DNA of 64,000 bases from Patiria miniata (Eukaryota; Echinodermata; Asteroidea; Valvatida; Asterinidae): NCBI RefSeq assembly GCF_015706575.1, contig NW_024037055.1:11632262-11696261 (forward strand). Reading direction: 5' to 3'. Below are positions 52,701 to 58,700 of the stretch, piece by piece. Every line of letters starts with the position of its first letter. The first letter of the stretch is position 1. The position numbers and the translations under genes are program-made. The notes beneath the pieces were generated by a model that saw nothing but the letters and a program-made list of their open reading frames with translations, did not search any database and was not told where the DNA came from.

Positions 52701-55700
52701 AAAATGTCCTCTCCTGAACATGGCCCCCCTTTTTTTATAGGAAGTCAGAGATAAAACTTTTTTGACATAAACATGTACCTAGGGGTGTACTTACTAGATT
52801 TAACCAGGCGCGGTTCTAGAACCAATATTTTTGGGGGGCTAGCACGGTGGATCCAGAATTTTTTTCAGGGAGGCGTGCTGAAATGTTGACCGGTTATTTT
52901 TTCCAGACACTTAGGCCTTCTTTTTGCTAATGCAAATTTTTTTTACGGAATTTATTTTTTGGGGGGGGGGGGGGGGGCGCTAGACAAAATTTAGGGGGGG
53001 CTACAGCCCCCCCTAGCCCCCCCGTAGAACCGCGCCTGGATTTAACAGACTACAAAAAGAATCAGACTCAAACCTTGCTTGCTGTCATGACATTGTCGTT
53101 AAACTGCATTGTCCTCTCCTGAACATATAGTTTAACAGAGTGCTGGGCAAAACCATGGTTGCAGAAATTTGATGAAGTTTCTGCTTATATTGTCTGTAAA
53201 GTTTATGTTCTAAAATTAAAACCAACTAAATGGCAAGAAAGTGTTAATGTTTTGTTCTTACAGGTCATTTACTCACTCATGTTTACACACAATATGACTA
53301 AGCATATGCATATATACATTTATCTTTACAAGTCACACTTAAATCCAATATTTGTCAGGAATTGGCTAATTTACAGTTTAAAACCATCCCTTCCACAAAA
53401 AAACACACATGAGTTTGAGTAAATGTAATCAAAATTTACTGTTTTAGTCTAGTTTCTGTGTATTCAAGTGTTCAGGATAGGACTCTTTTTTTTTTAACAA
53501 GTTTAACAACATCTGTTATACATTGTACTGCACTGTTTTAACAACTCTCCTGTGTGCAGCCATTTCATTAGTTTAATTGCTATGAAAAATGGTACAGTCA
53601 AGCTTATCATGCACTGATCATGCACAACTTGTATGTTGATCCTTGTTAAAATGTGTGTCCTTTCCTGAACATGTTTGAAACATTTACGGTAACAAGGAAC
53701 AAGTACAGATACACAAGAACCTTCCTCCGTGCATACATGCACTGTACGTGTGTACAAATTCTTTAAACTGTTTTGAGCTTGATGTGCCTACCGGTATTCC
53801 TTAGATCCCATTTTGTAAAAAGCACCATGCTGACTGAATTTTTTTTTTCACTGGATAGTACAGTGTAATTATCTAGGCATTTCTTTGTGGGGCATGTACA
53901 TGTACATGTATATCTGTGTCTCAATACAAAATTATGTTTTCACCAGCAATAATTATAATCATTTGAATGGACATTACTTCAGACTAACTTTATTGTCATG
54001 CAGGAAATGCACGGTGCTACCAGTATGCTAAACATTGTTAAATAGTATGTCCTTTCCTGAACGTAAATTTAGTTAGGTGGAGCAATAACAAGGTACAAAC
54101 TGATCTGCCTCACACATGTATAGCCTCCCAACTCTAGTTTTATGGTTATATTTCTTGTAATGTTGCTTCATAAGATCAGACTTGACTGAATGTAGTAATT
54201 GTTAAAATCGTTGTCCTTTCCTGAACAAAGTAAACCCTTTTCATAGCAATTATAAAGACCACGGTAACTCTATAACGCAGCACACTATAAACACAATTTC
54301 TTTGCCAATTGTTCTACCATGTATACAGCCCTTGGACAAAAGTGCAAATTAATAATCAGCAGGCTACATGGTTTTCTGTAAAACAGAAATGAAAGTTTGT
54401 GTTTCAAGGAAAAGAGAGCTATAAAATTGAATTTTTTGTCAGTATATGAAATAACGTGGTTTTTTCATAGCCTAGAGTGCATTAATATTCAAGACATGAC
54501 TACTGTGATGACTGTCAATCATTTTAAAGCAACTCTAAGCATGTTTGAGATGTGGAATTAGTAGTTTATAATACCTACCTTTATTTGACAAATTTTATGG
54601 TCTGCAAAGTGTAAAGTGCCTTAAAATTGAAACGAAAAAATGTTTAAGCCTTGACTTTAACATTTTCTAATACCTTTATGTATGTACTTTCAACAAATAA
54701 ACATGTTTTATGGATACAAGTTTCATTTTTGACCCCCCGTGAGACTTTTTTGCAACCTTTCCCGTGAAACTGCCCTTTAGCAATAGTGACCTTGACCTTT
54801 GAACTGTCACCCTAAAAGCAATATGCTTCTTAAGACTAACAAGAACAACCCACAAACCAAATTTCAAGTTCCTGAGTAAAGTATTTCTGAAGTTACTACA
54901 TTCAAAAGATTTCTATTGTTTTAGCATTTTTATTGGGGGGGGGATTTAAAAATTTCTTTAAAAAGGGCACTTGCACATCCGTGGACAAATGTTTTTCTCC
55001 GGACACTTGGCCTCCATAAATCAAACAGTGGGGGGCTGGGGCTGTGGGGGGGGGGGGGGGGGGGACTGGGGCTGGTACTGTTTAACAACAACATGCACAT
55101 GTACCAGTGATTCTGGCTCGCCCTCTATGATGCCAGAAATGAATACATGTACTGTACTCTACTGGGCATTTCCACGGTTACTCACATTACGTTTTTGATG
55201 TACTTTTGAGTTTCCTTGGGCTGTAATTAATATCGAAAAGGTTTAATAACTGTTATCCCCATGGTAGATAGAGTAGACCTAGACCTACATGTACCTAAGC
55301 ACCAAAGATGACATCCAGAAAAATGTGTTATGTATGATAAACAAGACACACAAAATCGGTTACTCACGTTACATTTTCGGACATGCATAAAAACCAACCA
55401 TGCTTTGATCAAAAAGTGTCCTCAAACAGGCAACCTGTGGCAATTTCTTTTAAATTGATAAAAGACCATGCCATGGAGCACACATAATAAGAGTAAAACA
55501 AATCCTCTAGAACCTTCCATTTTTTTGCAATCCACAAAAAAACATGGTTACTCACATTACGGTTACTCACGTTAAATTTTGTCCGACCCATCTCAGAATT
55601 TTATGGCATGATTTTTTTTGACTAAATTATCATAATTAGTATTTTTCTACCCAATAGGCATCAGAACTACTCAAAACTCTGACTTAAATTTGCATTTTGG

Positions 55701-58700
55701 ATCTCCAATGGCAAGTACATGTACTCCAAGATAAAGGTTTTCATCTGATATTATTCTGATACTATTACAGTGCATACTGATCCCCTATCAGGAATTTGAT
55801 GTTTCCTCTTAAGTCCAGCTGTAATTTAGGTGTTTTTTTTAACTAATGCTGAGCCATCAGAACAAACTTCCATTTTCTGAGAGTCTGCTAAAACTTAATG
55901 TATGCCGCTATAGCACAGAATATGGTGTGGAGAGTGGGTTCCAGCACCCGATTTCATCAAACTCTTCGTAACTTAAGATGCATCGCAGCGATGCGACGCG
56001 TCGTATCTCTACGATGCGTCGCAGCTGCGACGCGTCCTGCGATCCATTTCACAAAACACGTCGTAAGTGCAACGCGTCGTAGGTGTATTTATAGCACAAC
56101 TCGGTGACTGTTTTATGTACACGTATTTAGTCAGCGTACAGTAAATAGTCGTCTGATATTCAGCAAAGAGTCGTCGGATCTCAGCTCGAAATCTGTTAAA
56201 ACGTAAAACAAAATGGCGGCCGTGCGATGCAATTTTGAAGAAAAACAAGGTCTCATTGGACTGTATAGCTACTTTGAAATTTCAACTCATATTACGGTCT
56301 AATTCATAATTATTCAATGAATTTTCTATTTACAACTTTACACACATTGCCTCGGTATTATATTCTCGTTAATGTCATGTTTATGGCATAAAACTGCCTT
56401 AGAAATGACTCTTCTTATTTTGCGACGACCACTAGACACGTCGTAACTTGCGACGTGTTTTAAGCCGTTGTCAAGGAACTTACGACGCCTTTAACACATC
56501 GCAACTTTCGTGAAATGGAATTTCCCGCATCGCGAGTTGCGACGTGTTACACATCGTAACTCGAGTTGTGACGCGTCGCAGCGCTTCGTGAAATCGGGTG
56601 CAGGGCATACCACTGTACTGGTAGCTTAGTGTGAAGTGCCTACATGTAATGTAATTGAGCTTTTGTTGCAAACAAACATTTTAATTTCAATGTAAGGACG
56701 TACAGGTGTCTTCCTTATTCCATTAAACAATATTTACACTTGATAAAATACTGTAATTAGATTCAATTTCAAAATTATGCTGTCTCAAAGACCATTTTGC
56801 ACCATAAACAGGATAAAATATCCTTAAAAGTATTTTTAATGCTTGAGGTTCTTTGGTTTTAGATGATCAGTTATCAACAAAATCAACATTATCCAGCAAA
56901 AGTCAGTTTGGGCATAGTTTGGGTGACTTGAGATAATAAACTTGGTTACTCACGTTACATTTTTGGTTACTCACATTACAAAAGTTACTCATGTTACCAA
57001 ATTTAGTTGCCTTTTATTCTTAAATGCGTGTATTAGCGTCAACAAAACACTTATATTTATATCTATGTTCATGCACAGAATAATACATGTAATCCTAAAT
57101 ACCAAACTTTAATTCATTAGAAATGTTGGTGAGAAAAAACTTTTATATCTTTTTGGTTACTCACGCTACATTGACCCAAAAAAAAAGGCATAAAATGCTG
57201 CTTTTTGACATCTAAAAATGGATGACGGCTGTGAATTTACATATGTTTCAGAGATTAAGACTATCATACATGCTAGAAATAAGGTTATGATTGAAATATC
57301 TCTAATTGCATTAATAGCAATCAATTTTTAAACTTTACCAAATTTTTTGAGTTCTTTGTGGTAAAAAAATATTTTTCACTTTACGACATGATTTCTCAAA
57401 AAATGTGTGATAAAATTGGGTTTTCTTTGTTAATTTCTCATCCTTAAATGTATAATCTGTAATAAAAATGTGAAACTGGGTTTAAAATAAAAGTTTTTTT
57501 CTTTTTTCTTGTACAGGATCTTGCATATAGGACCCCAGTGCTTTGCATTTGCACATGTTTCCCTTGCATGAGGCAGCCTCAGTGCACGAGAATGGCACAC
57601 GCCAATGACCCAACATTGAGAGTGTGGTCCATAGTGGTTACCATGTACTGGTACCATCTTTGTGCCAGCCCCACTCACTGAAGTCAGGAATTTCCTGCTG
57701 GACCGAGGTGGCCTAGTGGTTGCTTTACTTGTTGAAACAGCACAGCCAGTAGCTCGGATGCTTCCAGCAAGCTGCTTCCAGTAGTGAAGAGGCGATGTCT
57801 GGCCCCTTTGACACCTGCAGCTGCACCACACCCCTTGCTCTGCATGAGTATGGCGAAGCAAGTCGTGTCACACCCTGTTTAGGCTGTGGGACAGGGGTAG
57901 TGCCAAGGACTTTGTCGGACCGAGATTGGAGTAGATAATATGGACTAGTATGTCACTGTACTTTTTACCACTACCGAAACCCACCAAGTGCTCCAACAGG
58001 CTGAGGACCTTTAAACAAGCTTGAAATGATCTCGGAAGCTGCAGACAACAACTTTTTTTTGCATTTTGTGTGGACTGTGTACGTGCAGGCATTTGGCTGT
58101 TGTACCTTTGTCTATGAATGAGAGCTGCTATATAAAGCAGTGGTACACGGCTATTGCGGTACCACAGATTAATTATCGCCTTGAATTGAATGGTGGTTAC
58201 CGCTATCAGCCAGCATTAAGGGCTACAATGTTTAATACCCATGCAACACCGAATGTTACTAACCAATAAACAGAGAAACACAGCGATTGAGCTTCTGTCC
58301 GCAGCTAAAAATGGATTGGCAAAACCACAACATCGCTGTCCACTGCGCGAACATACGCCATTGTAGGACCTTGCTCTACCGCAAATGCCAGATGCAGGAA
58401 GATCCTGTTGTCCGCCTCGGAATGGTTTCACGGCTGAGGTGTTGTGATGTCACAATGCTTGTTGGAGAGCACGGTCTCTAAGCAGGCACTCGATAAAGAG
58501 TTGCTTTCCGACCATGTCTTGGAGATCTGTGCTGCTGAATGAGAATAGCTCTTTTGTTTTCTTAGGAGGCCGCTGTTCCATTCATGCTTAGGGATTGGAG
58601 CTCTGCCATAGCCAACTCATTTTCTGTGGGCCATTCCCAGATTGTTGCTGCGTGCTAGTTTTGGGGTTATTTTTCTCAGGGTAATTATCCAAAAAAGTTG

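Noticed and set aside
55227-55591. Minus-strand frames with NVSNR repeats
   Set aside because: They are translations of the GTAACGTGAGTAACC box; frames are short and broken, so a peptide precursor is unlikely.
57700-57740. tRNA-like A-box phrase (TGGCCTAGTGG)
   Set aside because: No matching B-box at the right distance and no cloverleaf could be drawn.
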